A stretch of 64,000 bases of DNA from Paracoccaceae bacterium (lineage in GTDB: Bacteria > Pseudomonadota > Alphaproteobacteria > Rhodobacterales > Rhodobacteraceae): contig JASJAU010000012.1 in the NCBI GenBank assembly GCA_030066855.1, positions 1 through 64,000 of the forward strand. The letters run 5' to 3'. Under the pieces are notes generated by a model. That model searched no databases. It was not told where the DNA came from and saw only the letters and a list, made by a program, of their open reading frames with translations. The stretch's first letter is position 1; each line of letters begins with the position of its first letter. The translations under genes were made by a program, and so were the position numbers. This document shows, piece by piece, positions 54,551-63,934 of the stretch.

Positions 54551-57075
54551 GCTTGAGTGTCGCCCGCGCCATCGCGCGCCGGGAACTTCGGGGCGGCCTT
54601 CGCGGCTTCCGAGTCTTTCTGGCCTGCCTCGCGCTCGGCGTGGCCGCCATTGCTGCCGTTGGTACAGTGCGGGAGTCAATCAGGCTGGGTCTGGAGCGCG
54701 AGGGCGCCACGATCCTGGGCGGCGACGCGGAGATCCAGCTTACCTACCGGTCTGCCGAGCCAGAGGAGCTGGATTGGCTGACCGCTCAGGCCGAAGCTGT
54801 TTCAGAGCTTGTCGATTTCCGCTCCATGGCCGTCTTCGGCAATGGGCTGGACGCCGAGCGCGGTCTCACGCAGGTCAAAGGCGTCGATGCCGCATATCCC
54901 CTGATCGGAGCGGTGGAACTGGACCCGCCCATCCCTCTGGCAGTCGCACTGAACGGCGCGGAGGGCGTCCCTGGCGCGGTTATGGACCCCGTGCTGATCG
55001 CGCGGCTTGGCATGGAGGTCGGCGACCCCTTCCGCCTCGGCACACAGGACTTCGTCCTGACGGCTGCGCTCACGCGTGAGCCCGATACGGCGACCGGCGG
55101 CTTCGCGCTCGGTCCCCGCACCATCGTTCGCACCGGCGACTTGGCGGACAGCGGTCTCATCCAACCGGGCACGCTCTATGAGACCGCTTATAAGCTTCGC
55201 CTCGCACACGATACTGACCTCGACGGCCTGCGGCTGGCCGCGGAGGAGGAGGTCACCGGCGCCCGCTGGCGCGACCGGCGTAATGGCGCGCCGGGCGTCG
55301 CAGAGTTTGTCGACAGGCTGGGTTCATTCCTCGTGCTCGTTGGTCTCGCAGGTCTCGCGGTCGGCGGGGTCGGGGTTTCTGCCGCCGTCCGCGCCTATCT
55401 CGACAGCAAGACCGAGGTTATCGCCACGCTGAAGACGCTCGGCGCGGAGAGCCGGACGATCTTTCAAACCTATTTCCTTCAGATCGGCGCGCTGACGGTC
55501 CTGGGGCTCGCGATCGGACTGGCGCTCGGCGCGATTGCGCCCGTCGCGCTCGCCCCGGCGATCGAGGCGCGCCTGCCTGTTCCCGCCGTCCTTGGCGTCC
55601 ACCCCATGCCGCTGCTCGAAGCCGCGCTTTATGGCGTCCTGGCCGCTTTGATTTTCACCATCTGGCCGCTAGCCCGAACCGAAGAAGTGCGCGCCGCCAC
55701 GCTTTTTCGGGACGCGGGCGGGCCGATCCGCGCCCTGCCGCGCGGCATCTGGATCGCGACGACGCTCGCCCTTTTGTTGGCTCTTGTCGGTTCGGCGGCC
55801 GTTCTCTCGGGGCTAATGGAGCTGACGCTCTGGTCGGCAGCGGGCGTTGGCGTGGCATTCATCGTGCTCGTCCTCGCCGCTGGAGCCGCCCGGCACCTCG
55901 CCCGCCGCGCCGCCCGCGCTGCGTGGGCGCGGGGACGAAGCGCATTGCGAATGGCGCTCGGCTCGGTCGGCGGACCGGGCGGGGAGGCGGCTTCGGTCGT
56001 GCTGTCCCTCGGCCTTGGTCTGACCGTGCTGGCCGCTGTGGGCCAGATCGACTCCAACCTGAGAGGCGCCATCGCGCGCGACCTGCCAGAAGTCGCGCCG
56101 TCCTTCTTCATGGTCGACATCCAGCCTGACCAGCTCGCGCCCTTTTCGGAAGGGCTGAATGCCGATCCGGCGGTGTCCAACGTCGAAAGCGCGCCAATGC
56201 TGCGCGGCATTATCACCGGCCTCAAAGGCAGACCCGCCACCGAGGTGGGTGGTGACCACTGGACGCTGCAAGGCGACCGGGGAGTCACTTACGCCGCGAC
56301 GCCGCCCGAGGGCACCGTCGTCACCGATGGCGCTTGGTGGCCGGAAGACTACGCTGGCCCGCCGCTCGTCAGCTTCGCCGCCGAGGAGGGGGCCGAGCTG
56401 GGTCTCGCCGTCGGCGACAGCATTACGGTCAACATCCTTGGCCGCGACATCACCGCTGAGATCGCAAGCTTTCGCGAGGTCGATTTCTCGACCGCCGGCA
56501 TCGGCTTCATCATGGCGATGAACCCCTCCGCCCTGGCCGGCGCCCCGCACACCCATATCGCGACCGTCTATGCTGATGACGAGGCGGAAGCGCGTATTCT
56601 CCGCGACGTTTCACAGGCCTATCCGAACGTGACAGCCATCCGCGTGAAGGACGCTATCGACCGGGTGGGCGAGATTCTCGCCGGCATCGCCGCTGCTATC
56701 ACCTACGGCGCGCTCGCGACCCTGATCACAGGCGGGGTTGTCCTGATCGGCGCCGCGGCGGCGGGCGTCCGATCGCGCACCTACGAGGCGGCGGTGCTGA
56801 AAACGCTCGGGGCCTCGCGGCGGACGATCCTGACGAGCTTCGCGATCCGTTCGGGGCTGCTCGGCCTCGCCGCCGGAGCGGTGGCGATCATCGCGGGCGG
56901 TATTGCGGGTTGGGCGGTCAGCACCTTCGTGATGGACACGGAATACTATTTCGAGCCGGTCTCGGCACTGGCGATCGTCGCGGGCGGCATCCTCGCCACG
57001 CTTCTCGCCGGCCTCGCCTTCGCCTGGGGGCCGCTCGCCGCCCGGCCAGCGCGGGTCTTGCGGGCGCGGGAATAA
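54547..57075 (+). CDS. YbbP-like FtsX-type permease
   Basis: The 842-residue protein has a short first membrane helix (about 22-40), a periplasmic domain, three helices (about 260-400), more helices in the middle (about 400-450), a second large periplasmic domain (about 500-710) and three C-terminal helices (about 720-835). This is the two-FtsX-domain layout of YbbP. It overlaps the ATPase gene (ATGA). The cargo is unknown; the linked esterase suggests lipid or acyl substrates. Confidence 0.9.
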   Translation: MSLSVARAIARRELRGGLRGFRVFLACLALGVAAIAAVGTVRESIRLGLEREGATILGGDAEIQLTYRSAEPEELDWLTAQAEAVSELVDFRSMAVFGNGLDAERGLTQVKGVDAAYPLIGAVELDPPIPLAVALNGAEGVPGAVMDPVLIARLGMEVGDPFRLGTQDFVLTAALTREPDTATGGFALGPRTIVRTGDLADSGLIQPGTLYETAYKLRLAHDTDLDGLRLAAEEEVTGARWRDRRNGAPGVAEFVDRLGSFLVLVGLAGLAVGGVGVSAAVRAYLDSKTEVIATLKTLGAESRTIFQTYFLQIGALTVLGLAIGLALGAIAPVALAPAIEARLPVPAVLGVHPMPLLEAALYGVLAALIFTIWPLARTEEVRAATLFRDAGGPIRALPRGIWIATTLALLLALVGSAAVLSGLMELTLWSAAGVGVAFIVLVLAAGAARHLARRAARAAWARGRSALRMALGSVGGPGGEAASVVLSLGLGLTVLAAVGQIDSNLRGAIARDLPEVAPSFFMVDIQPDQLAPFSEGLNADPAVSNVESAPMLRGIITGLKGRPATEVGGDHWTLQGDRGVTYAATPPEGTVVTDGAWWPEDYAGPPLVSFAAEEGAELGLAVGDSITVNILGRDITAEIASFREVDFSTAGIGFIMAMNPSALAGAPHTHIATVYADDEAEARILRDVSQAYPNVTAIRVKDAIDRVGEILAGIAAAITYGALATLITGGVVLIGAAAAGVRSRTYEAAVLKTLGASRRTILTSFAIRSGLLGLAAGAVAIIAGGIAGWAVSTFVMDTEYYFEPVSALAIVAGGILATLLAGLAFAWGPLAARPARVLRARE

Positions 57076-57202
57076 GGGCTTCGCCCCATCGGTCTCCGGC
57101 AGATTCCCCGAGGCGTTTGAAAAGCAAAGAAGACCCTTGGGGCTGGACAAACGCGCCCGTCACGCCAAGCTGTGGGGAAAGCGTACCCAGGGAGTTCGAC
57201 CG

Positions 57203-58018
57203 ATGAAACTTGTTACCGCAACAGCAATTCTCTCTTTCGCCGCCAGCGGCGCCTCCGCCCAGAACCAATGCGCGGCGGGAAAGACGATCGACGACGGCGT
57301 GCTGACCGTCGCAACCGGCAACCCGGCCTATTACCCCTGGGTTATGGACGACGCGCCGGAATCAAAGCAGGGGTTCGAAGCTGCGGTCGCCTATGCGGTG
57401 GCCGAGCGCATGGGGTTTGCCGACGATCAGGTGACCTGGGTCCGCTCGTCTTTCGATCAGGCGATCCAGCCGGGCGCGAAGGACTTCGACTTCAACCTCC
57501 AGCAATACTCGATCACGCCTGAGCGCGATGAAATCGTTGATTTTTCGGCGCCTTATTACTCCGCCGCAATGGCGGTACTAACCCGTCAGGTAATCGTCGA
57601 CTTGGGCGCCGAGGCGAACATCGACGCGCTTAGATCCCTCAAATGGGGCGCCGACGCCAACACCACCGCCGTTCCCATGCTGGCCGAAGTGATCGCCCCG
57701 GAAAGCGATCCGCTTCTCTACGGCGACAACGCTGACGTCGTCGAGGCGATGAAGGCCGGTCAGATTGACGCCGCGCTCTTCGATCTTCCGACAGCGCTTT
57801 ATCTGTCGGCAGTCGTTCTGGACGACGGCGTGATTCTCGGCCAATTCCCGGCAGAAAGAAGCGAGTCGCCTGATCAGTTCGGCATGCTCCTGGAAGAGGG
57901 TAATCCGCTGAAGGAGTGCATCGATGCCGCCATCGCCGAGATGACCGCAGACGGCTCGCTCGCGGCCATCGAGGCGGAGTGGCTGAGCGAAACCACAGGC
58001 GTTCCGGTCATACAGTAA
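57203..58018 (+). CDS. Polar amino-acid ABC transporter substrate-binding protein
   Basis: The 271-residue protein has a signal peptide (about 1-19, ending ASA) and the SBP type 3 fold: DGVLTVATGNPAYYPWVM and DFDFNLQQYSITPERDEIVDFSAPYYSA. It binds an amino acid or related small molecule in the periplasm. The start at 57203 follows GGGAG. It heads a binding protein-permease-ATPase operon. Confidence 0.93.
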   Translation: MKLVTATAILSFAASGASAQNQCAAGKTIDDGVLTVATGNPAYYPWVMDDAPESKQGFEAAVAYAVAERMGFADDQVTWVRSSFDQAIQPGAKDFDFNLQQYSITPERDEIVDFSAPYYSAAMAVLTRQVIVDLGAEANIDALRSLKWGADANTTAVPMLAEVIAPESDPLLYGDNADVVEAMKAGQIDAALFDLPTALYLSAVVLDDGVILGQFPAERSESPDQFGMLLEEGNPLKECIDAAIAEMTADGSLAAIEAEWLSETTGVPVIQ

Positions 58019-58879
58019 ATGGCTCTCGCCGACCAAGGCGGGCAGGGAACGGGCCGGCCGGCGCCGGGTCCGACCCGGCGCCAGATTTACGAGGCGGAGG
58101 TCCGCCGGCGGTCGAACCTGATCGCGGCGGGCTCGACGCTCACCGTCCTGATCCTGCTCATCGTCCTGATCCCAATGGCGCCGGGGTGGGAGGGCGTGAA
58201 GAAGAGCTTCTTCAACGCTGAGGTCTTCGCCCGCACCTTTCCCGGCCTCTTGGAGGCCTTCCTGCTCGACGTGGCGATCTTCGCCTGGTCGGCCCCGCTG
58301 ATCTTCATCCTGGGTCTTCTGATCGCGCTCTGCCGCGATGTTCGGAAACCCGCGCTCTATCCGCTCCGGCTCTTTGGCATCCTCTACACCGACATCTTCC
58401 GGGGCATTCCGGTCATTCTGGTGATTTACCTTGTCGGCTTTGGCGTGCCGGGCCTGGGACTGCCACGCCCGTGGAACTCGCCCTATATCTGGGGCACCGT
58501 CGCTCTGGTGCTGACCTATGCGGCTTACGTGGCCGAGGTGTTCCGCACCGGCATCGAGTCGATCCACCAGAGCCAGCGCTCCGCCGCCGCCTCGCTAGGG
58601 TTGTCCTCATCCGACACAATGCGCTTCGTGATCCTGCCGCAGGCGATCCGGCGCGTGGTTCCGGCCAACATGAACCTTTTCATCGCGCTCCAAAAAGACG
58701 TGGCGCTCCTCTCGTTCATCGGGCCGGTCGAGATCTTTCGGCAGGCCGGCGTCTACAAATCCCTCCTGGCCAACTTCACGCCCTATGTGGGCGCGGCGCT
58801 GATCTTTCTCGCCATCACGATCCCCGCCACGCGCTACGCCGATTATCTTCTCGCCAAGCAGTCAAAGGCTCGGAGCTGA
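58019..58879 (+). CDS. Amino-acid ABC transporter permease
   Basis: The 286-residue membrane protein has a cytoplasmic N-terminus, five or more membrane helices, and the transporter loop IGPVEIFRQAGVYKS, plus the GTVALVLTYAAYVAEVFRTGIESI block typical of the HisMQ family. Its ATG directly follows the binding-protein stop. Only one permease gene is present, implying a homodimer or a partner elsewhere. Confidence 0.93.
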   Translation: MALADQGGQGTGRPAPGPTRRQIYEAEVRRRSNLIAAGSTLTVLILLIVLIPMAPGWEGVKKSFFNAEVFARTFPGLLEAFLLDVAIFAWSAPLIFILGLLIALCRDVRKPALYPLRLFGILYTDIFRGIPVILVIYLVGFGVPGLGLPRPWNSPYIWGTVALVLTYAAYVAEVFRTGIESIHQSQRSAAASLGLSSSDTMRFVILPQAIRRVVPANMNLFIALQKDVALLSFIGPVEIFRQAGVYKSLLANFTPYVGAALIFLAITIPATRYADYLLAKQSKARS

Positions 58880-59607
58880 TGGCCAAGCTCGAGGCGCGGG
58901 GCGTCATGAAGGCCTTCGGCGAGAACGCCGTCTGCAAAGGCGTCGACCTGAACGTCGACGAAGGCGAGATGGTCTGTCTTATCGGCGCGTCCGGGTCTGG
59001 CAAGTCCACGCTCCTGCGCTGTCTGAACCTTTTGGAGCCCATCGACGACGGGATCATCTTGCTCGATGGCGAGGACATTTCGATTCCGGGTCTCGACCCG
59101 CAGCCAGTCCGGCAGCGCATCGGCATGGTGTTTCAGAGCTTCAACCTCTTCCCCCATATGACCGCTGTCGAGAACGTCATGCTGGCGCCGCGCAGGGTCC
59201 GGGGCCTTACGCGTGGGGCGCTTCTACCAGAGGTCACAGCGCTCTTCGAGCGGTTCGGGTTGGCGGACCGGATGCGGCACTACCCCGATCAGCTTTCCGG
59301 TGGCCAGCAGCAGCGCGTGGCGATCGTCCGCGCCCTTGCGATGCGCCCAGAGATTATGCTTTTTGACGAGATCACCTCGGCGCTCGACCCCGAGCTCGTG
59401 GGCGAGGTGCTCGATGTTCTCCGCCAGCTCAGGGCCGAGGGGATGACCATGATCATCGCCACCCACGAGATGGGCTTCGCCCGCGAGCTGGCCGACAAGG
59501 TCTGTTTTCTGGAAAACGGGATCATCCTGGAAGAGGGCCCGCCGGACGCGCTTTTTGCCAACCCCAAGCGCGACCGGACACGTGCGTTTCTGTCCCGGGT
59601 TTTGTGA
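58879..59607 (+). CDS. Amino-acid ABC transporter ATP-binding protein
   Basis: The 242-residue ATPase has Walker A GASGSGKST (36-44), Q-loop and signature LSGGQQQR, and Walker B MLFDEITSALDPE, wording typical of the GlnQ/GltL polar amino-acid group. Its ATG overlaps the permease stop (TGATG). Operon end, 67 bases before tRNA-Met. Confidence 0.95.
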   Translation: MAKLEARGVMKAFGENAVCKGVDLNVDEGEMVCLIGASGSGKSTLLRCLNLLEPIDDGIILLDGEDISIPGLDPQPVRQRIGMVFQSFNLFPHMTAVENVMLAPRRVRGLTRGALLPEVTALFERFGLADRMRHYPDQLSGGQQQRVAIVRALAMRPEIMLFDEITSALDPELVGEVLDVLRQLRAEGMTMIIATHEMGFARELADKVCFLENGIILEEGPPDALFANPKRDRTRAFLSRVL

Positions 59608-59631
59608 GGCGCGTTCCGGCGCGAAACGCCC

Positions 59632-59660
59632 TTGACGCTTGCGGGCCGAGCCACTACGAC
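59632..59660 (+). promoter_or_regulatory. Candidate promoter of tRNA-Met
   Basis: TTGACG (59632-59637) and TACGAC (59655-59660) are spaced 17 bases apart and end 13 bases before the tRNA. The strong -35 and spacing suit a stable-RNA sigma-70 promoter. Confidence 0.65.
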
Positions 59661-59673
59661 ACGCCTCGCTCTT

Positions 59674-59750
59674 GGCGGAGTAGCTCAGTTGGTTAGAGCA
59701 GAGGAATCATAATCCTTGTGTCGGGGGTTCAAGTCCCTCCTCCGCTACCA
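59674..59750 (+). tRNA. tRNA-Met (anticodon CAT), elongator type
   Basis: The 77-base sequence folds with an acceptor stem GGCGGAG/CTCCGCT, D-arm, anticodon stem GAGGA/TCCTT around ATCATAA with CAT at 59708-59710, T-arm GGGGGTTCAAGTCCCTC and an encoded CCA. The D-loop AGTTGGTTA and lack of the C1xA72 mismatch argue against the initiator. The first pair is G1-U72. An Ile2 identity is not excluded but the sequence is closer to elongator tRNA-Met. Confidence 0.9.
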
Positions 59751-60090
59751 AGCAATCCAAACAGCGTGTTGTCGTGAAGGCAGTTTCCGAGCTCTGAAAG
59801 GCGCTATCCCGCCAATCGGCGCGGCGTTGGTCTTGGTGGTGGTCGGGTTCTCGGGTCGCTCTGAGTTCTCTGCGATCCTCCAGGCCGGAAGCCAGCCCGA
59901 CCACTCGAACCTCAGAGCGCTGCGCCTCTTCCACAATCGCATGCGATCTGCGCACAAGCAAAAGCGCGACCGCGGGAAAACGGCTGATTCCTACCCAGCG
60001 CCAAGGTCCGATTACCTTTGCCGAGGAACCGGCAAATCAGCCTGCACTCCACAGATCTGGAAGTCTTCTATCTCCGAAAGAAATGAACTG
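59751..60090. other. Gap of 340 bases without a gene
   Basis: After the tRNA I see no gene in either strand. A minus-strand frame across the tRNA ends in EEGLEPPTQGL, a known artefact of translating tRNA sequence, and I reject it. No integrase, no direct repeat of the tRNA 3' end and no terminator was found. Confidence 0.5.
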
Positions 60091-60996
60091 TTAGTCGGAT
60101 CTTCGCCGCAAAATGCGGCGGGCTCTGTATTTGACCCGCTTCGCAAATGCCAGAAGTGAATTGCTCGCGCCAAGGTAACGGTTCTGAAGATCCTTGTTGC
60201 TATGCGCCAATGGGTCGTAGCCGAGTTGCTGCGAAAGGTTCAGGATTTCCGGATTCTTTCTGAATGTTCGGACATTGATTTTGTAAAGTGTTTTAGTCCG
60301 GTACTTGTCGACTCGCACGCTTGTGAATTCATCCCAAGTGTCGGTGCGCGGAACCCCCAGAAACGCGCAGAAGTCCTCTTGAATCGCTTTCGTGGAAATC
60401 AGATCCTCGAACTGGAAACGCGCGAATGCGTCTTTGCCGGACGAGTGTTCCTGCTCCAGGCCGAAAGAATGCACCTGGTACCAGAAATACAGGCCCTTCT
60501 CGAATTGCGTCATGGAAGACCATCTCGCTTTATAGTCTGGGAGGCTCGCGCCGGCATCCGTCGGAGTGATCATTATAGAGTCCTGAATGTCAGGCCTCGT
60601 ACCATTGAACCAACGATGGGTGACAAGGGAGGCAGCCACTTGTGCTGGGTGCCGGGTCAGTTGAACGAGTCGGAGGCGGCTCCCAAACTCTTCGCGCAAT
60701 AATGGCGCAAGTGCGAAAGCGGGGAAACCGACCTCGATATATGGGCGAGACTGAACCTCTTCGTGTATTTTGTCGAAGTGCTCGCGCACAATCTTTTTTT
60801 CAAGAAGGCTCCTCAGCTTGCTAATGTCGCGAAGCGTATTTCTGGGTTCATAAGCATAGCCGATCGGCTCATGGGAGATTTTGAAAAATCCAGGGTATAT
60901 GTTCTCAAGCGATGCCGCAGTTCATTGGGTGCCCGATCGGGCAGTTGTGATGAAGAAAGTTACGGCGTGCTCGGCTGACAAAAGCCAATACTCCAA
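60091..60996 (-). pseudogene. Sulfotransferase gene interrupted by an in-frame TGA
   Basis: Reading the minus strand from the TTG at 60996, the frame gives LLSAEHAVTFFITTARSGTQ, then TGA at 60924-60922, then TAASLENIYPGFFKISHEP and continues in the same frame without another stop to 60091. The motif TTARSGTQW is the PAPS-binding loop of this sulfotransferase group, so the stop replaces the Trp codon TGG (one base change). The distal part has LRLVQLTRHPAQVAASLVTHRW and a C-terminal basic tail. The region is AT-richer than its surroundings. It could be a true pseudogene, a sequence error, or a gene restarting at GTG 60789; a full-length product is not made as read. Confidence 0.75.
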
Positions 60997-61428
60997 TCAG
61001 AAAAATTGCCGACGGAAACGCCAGCGGAACATCGAGACTGGATTCGACTCACCGGCACAACGCGGCCATGCGCTTGAATCCACCGCCATACCTTAGCCTA
61101 TCCACCCGTTGAAATGCGTAGTACCCCTGCGCCTCGCGCGATCGCAACAATGATCTTTCCGGCATCCGCAGAACTGGATTCCTGTTTGTGCGAACGATGA
61201 AGGCCGTGTTCATCCGATCCTCAAGTAGGGCGCGAGGGCCCCGCCGGATTTCTCGCGGTTGCCGAGAGGTGTCGCGCCAATACGGCTCGGCCCGCGCGCA
61301 ATGGCCGCTGAATTTCGAAGAGTCCCTTCTCAGTGCATTTGACCGGCGCTAGGCTCGCTCGCGTAGACGCCCATTCCGGACGCGGTGAGGTAGTGAGTGA
61401 CATGTGGAAGTACGTCCTGTTTTAATAA
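60997..61428. other. Gap of about 430 bases without a gene
   Basis: Between the broken sulfotransferase gene and the beta-propeller gene no convincing gene, tRNA or repeat is visible. Stops occur often in all frames and the base composition drops toward 61400-61440, ending at a TAA TAA stretch near 61424. Confidence 0.45.
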
Positions 61429-62610
61429 ATCTTTTCATGCCTGTTAGAAGGCGTTCTTCATGCTGATCCCTCGGCCCGGCTGATCCACTTCACCGAGGAC
61501 GGCGCGGCCGGCAGTCCGGCGCTCAGGCCGGGGTTTCCTCTGCATTCCGTCTGGTCCGGGATGGGTCAATCCGAGGACGGAACGATCTACATCGCCGTCT
61601 CGAACCACGATGAGGACGAGGGCAACGTGGCAGTTTTCGCGCTTGATCCCGTGAGCAAGCGCATGCGCTTCGTCAACGATCTTCGAACCGTTTCGACGAT
61701 CGCCGGCAACTGGATGGAGGGCGAGAGCCAGTACAAGGTCCACACCTTCCTCAGGCAGCATGCCGACGGATTGCTGTACTTCGCGACCATGCCCGCGTCC
61801 GACCCCTCTGGACGCCGTGGCGCCCATTTATACACCCTCGATCCCGCGACCGACGTCATCACCGACATCAGCGCTGAGGCGCCTCGGACTCTTCGCGCCG
61901 ATGGAACGACGGCGGACGGAACCGGCGTCGCCGCCGAGGCGCAGGGGATCAAGGGCATCGGCTTGCACCCAGATGTCCCGGGCGTTCTCTATGGGATGAC
62001 CCACGACAAGGGTCATCTCTTCCGGCTGATGCTGGACACCGGCGAGATGGAGACGATAGCGCGGTCTGCCCGCGTGTCCTACGTGTTTCACGTCGATTCC
62101 GCGGGCGATGTTTATTTCTTCGGCGGCGAGCCGGGCGCGCCCCAATCGCTGTTCCGCTACGACGCGGCCACGGCCGTGACGACATCGCTGGCCGGCGGAT
62201 TCGATAAGAATGAAGAGATCGGCATGATCGCCCCGACGGCGAATCCCGATGTTGTCATGGTCTTGATGGCGCGAACCAAAGATGTCTTTCCAATTCACAC
62301 CGGAACCGAGCGCCGGTTGAGAGGCGGAACTTCCTGCGGGAAGAACGGTTGGCGGCTGTTCAACATGACGGTCTCGCCCGACGGGAAGCATGTTTACTTC
62401 GTCTCGAACAACAACAAACTCAGCAAAATATGGCGCGCGCCCGTGAATGGCGGACGCTGCGAGGAGGTGCTGAATGTCAACGACCTCCTGGGTAGCCGAA
62501 ACCTTGCTTTCGGCGGGCGGAACATCTGGATCGGCAACAGCTTCTACACGCCCGTGTGGACGCACAAGGGCTCGAACGATCTCGCAATTCTTGAAGTGAC
62601 TGTCGACTAG
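61429..62610 (+). pseudogene. Beta-propeller-like protein gene with missing 5' end
   Basis: The reading frame opens after a stop at 61426 and runs to 62610. The part before the first ATG (61561) looks coding (SARLIHFTEDG, then ALRPGFPLHSVWSG), but contains no ATG, GTG or TTG. So the N-terminus, likely with a signal peptide, is absent or altered. From 61561 the 349 residues show repeated blades such as GTIYIAVSNHDEDEG, LLYFATMPASD and HVYFVSNNNKLSKIWRAP, consistent with an extracellular YVTN/SMP-30-like propeller. If translated, it would start at 61561 or at a rare codon. Function unknown. Confidence 0.55.
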
Positions 62611-62651
62611 GCGCCCGTCACCGTAGTCGTGATCGCGAGCTGAAAGCCGCA

Positions 62652-62665
62652 TTATCACGCGATAA
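62652..62665. promoter_or_regulatory. Inverted repeat TTATC-N4-GATAA
   Basis: TTATC at 62652-62656 and GATAA at 62661-62665 form a 5+5 inverted repeat between the propeller gene and the lacI promoter region. No T tract follows. It may be an operator or a weak hairpin; evidence is limited to symmetry. Confidence 0.3.
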
Positions 62666-62755
62666 CCCCAAGCCGCCGACATTGCTATGAAATGCCACCA
62701 TCGGACTATGCCCGTTGCCGGCCGCCGTTCCGGTCGGATCGAAAAGGGTTGACAG

Positions 62756-62783
62756 TGACACCGGTGTCATGACATCGGTGTCA
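62756..62783. promoter_or_regulatory. Tandem LacI-type operators
   Basis: TGACACCGGTGTCA (62756-62769) is a perfect palindrome with the central CG typical of LacI-family sites, and the adjoining TGACATCGGTGTCA (62770-62783) differs in one base. The two sites are head to tail without a gap and lie 63 bases before the lacI start at 62846, just after a TTGACA (62749-62754) that could be a -35 box. Autoregulation is likely; binding itself is inference. Confidence 0.7.
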
Positions 62784-62845
62784 TAATGCTTCAGTCAGAA
62801 CTGGCTGAAAGCTCGTCGGCCGGGGAGGGCCGAGGGGAGGAAAGA

Positions 62846-63934
62846 TTGGCGACCATCTACGATGTGGCCAAAACGGCTGGCGTATCCGCGAAAACGGTGA
62901 GCCGCGTCCTGAACAAGGACGCGCCGGTCAGTCCGAAAACGCGGCAGGCGGTCATTCGCGCGATGGATGCGCTTGGATACGTGCCGTCCTATGCCGCCCG
63001 CTCCATCAAATCCCAAAAATCCGGCCTTATCGGCCTGATCACAGGCGCCATCAGCCTTTCAACCGAAGAAACCGCGTCCCACGGCCTGCCCGAGATTCAG
63101 ATCGTGCGGAGCGTGCAGCATGTGGTGGAAAGCTCGGGCAAGACGCTCCTGATCTCTGACACCGGCGGGCGGTCCGAGCGCGTGCCGGAGCTCATCCGCA
63201 CCTTCCGCGAGCATCGCGTCGAGGGTCTGGTCTATGTCGCCGACTTCCACAAACGCGTCGAGCTTCCGCTGCCCGGCAAGGATGTGGTGACCGTCCTCGT
63301 CAACTGTTTTGACGACGCCAGAACGCCCTGCGTCCTGCCGGACGACGAGGCTGGACAGTACGCGCTGACGCGGGAAGTCATCGCGCAGGGGCACCGTCGC
63401 ATCGCCTACATCACGCTCGCCGAACGGCAGGAAGCGACAAAGCTCCGGCTTGTCGGTTTCCACCGGGCGCTGGCTGAGGCGGGCATCGAGCATGATCCCG
63501 ACCTGATCGCGCCCACAGATCTGTTCGGTGAGCAGGGCGAGCATCAACTGATCTGGGATGCCATCGACCGCCTCCTTAAGAACGACCATCCGCCAACGGT
63601 CATCTGCTGCGGCAACGACAGGCTCGCCATGGCCGTCTACGGTATTTTGCGCGACCGGGGTCTCTCCATCCCCGGCGACATGTCGGTCGTTGGTTATGAC
63701 GACCACCGGCTTGTTTCGGAGACGTTGTTCCCGGCGCTGACGACCGCCGAGCTGCCCTACTTCGCCATGGGCGGCCGCGCCGCCGAAATACTTCTCGATC
63801 TCATCGAAAATCCTGACGCCGACCGGCCGAGCGATCCCGTGCTCGTCGGCGGTCAGGTGCGCGTCCGGCAATCACTGGCCCGGGTCGCGTCAAGTTCAGA
63901 CGTCATCGACATCACTGGGAGGAGGAATCCATGA
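62846..63934 (+). CDS. LacI family transcriptional regulator
   Basis: From TTG at 62846 the 362-residue protein begins MATIYDVAKTAGVSAKTVSRVLN, the LacI helix-turn-helix and hinge, followed by ALGYVPSYAARSIKSQKSGLIG and a periplasmic-binding-protein-like sensor (about 60-340) with a sugar-type pocket. The TTG start is chosen because GGGGAGG lies six bases before it and the product then begins at the family start; an ATG at 62786 would place the start within the operators. It overlaps the next gene by four bases and probably controls that transporter operon, whose ligand is unknown. Confidence 0.85.
   Translation: MATIYDVAKTAGVSAKTVSRVLNKDAPVSPKTRQAVIRAMDALGYVPSYAARSIKSQKSGLIGLITGAISLSTEETASHGLPEIQIVRSVQHVVESSGKTLLISDTGGRSERVPELIRTFREHRVEGLVYVADFHKRVELPLPGKDVVTVLVNCFDDARTPCVLPDDEAGQYALTREVIAQGHRRIAYITLAERQEATKLRLVGFHRALAEAGIEHDPDLIAPTDLFGEQGEHQLIWDAIDRLLKNDHPPTVICCGNDRLAMAVYGILRDRGLSIPGDMSVVGYDDHRLVSETLFPALTTAELPYFAMGGRAAEILLDLIENPDADRPSDPVLVGGQVRVRQSLARVASSSDVIDITGRRNP

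Noticed and set aside
59707-59961. Minus-strand frame ending in EEGLEPPTQGL across the tRNA-Met
   Set aside because: This wording is a well-known artefact of translating tRNA genes; no other protein features.
60922-60924. TGA as selenocysteine codon
   Set aside because: The family residue there is Trp in the PAPS loop and no SECIS-like hairpin was seen; a point mutation explains it better.
59751-61440. Integrated island with attachment repeat at tRNA-Met
   Set aside because: No integrase and no copy of the tRNA 3' end was found downstream; only base composition and decay suggest foreign origin.
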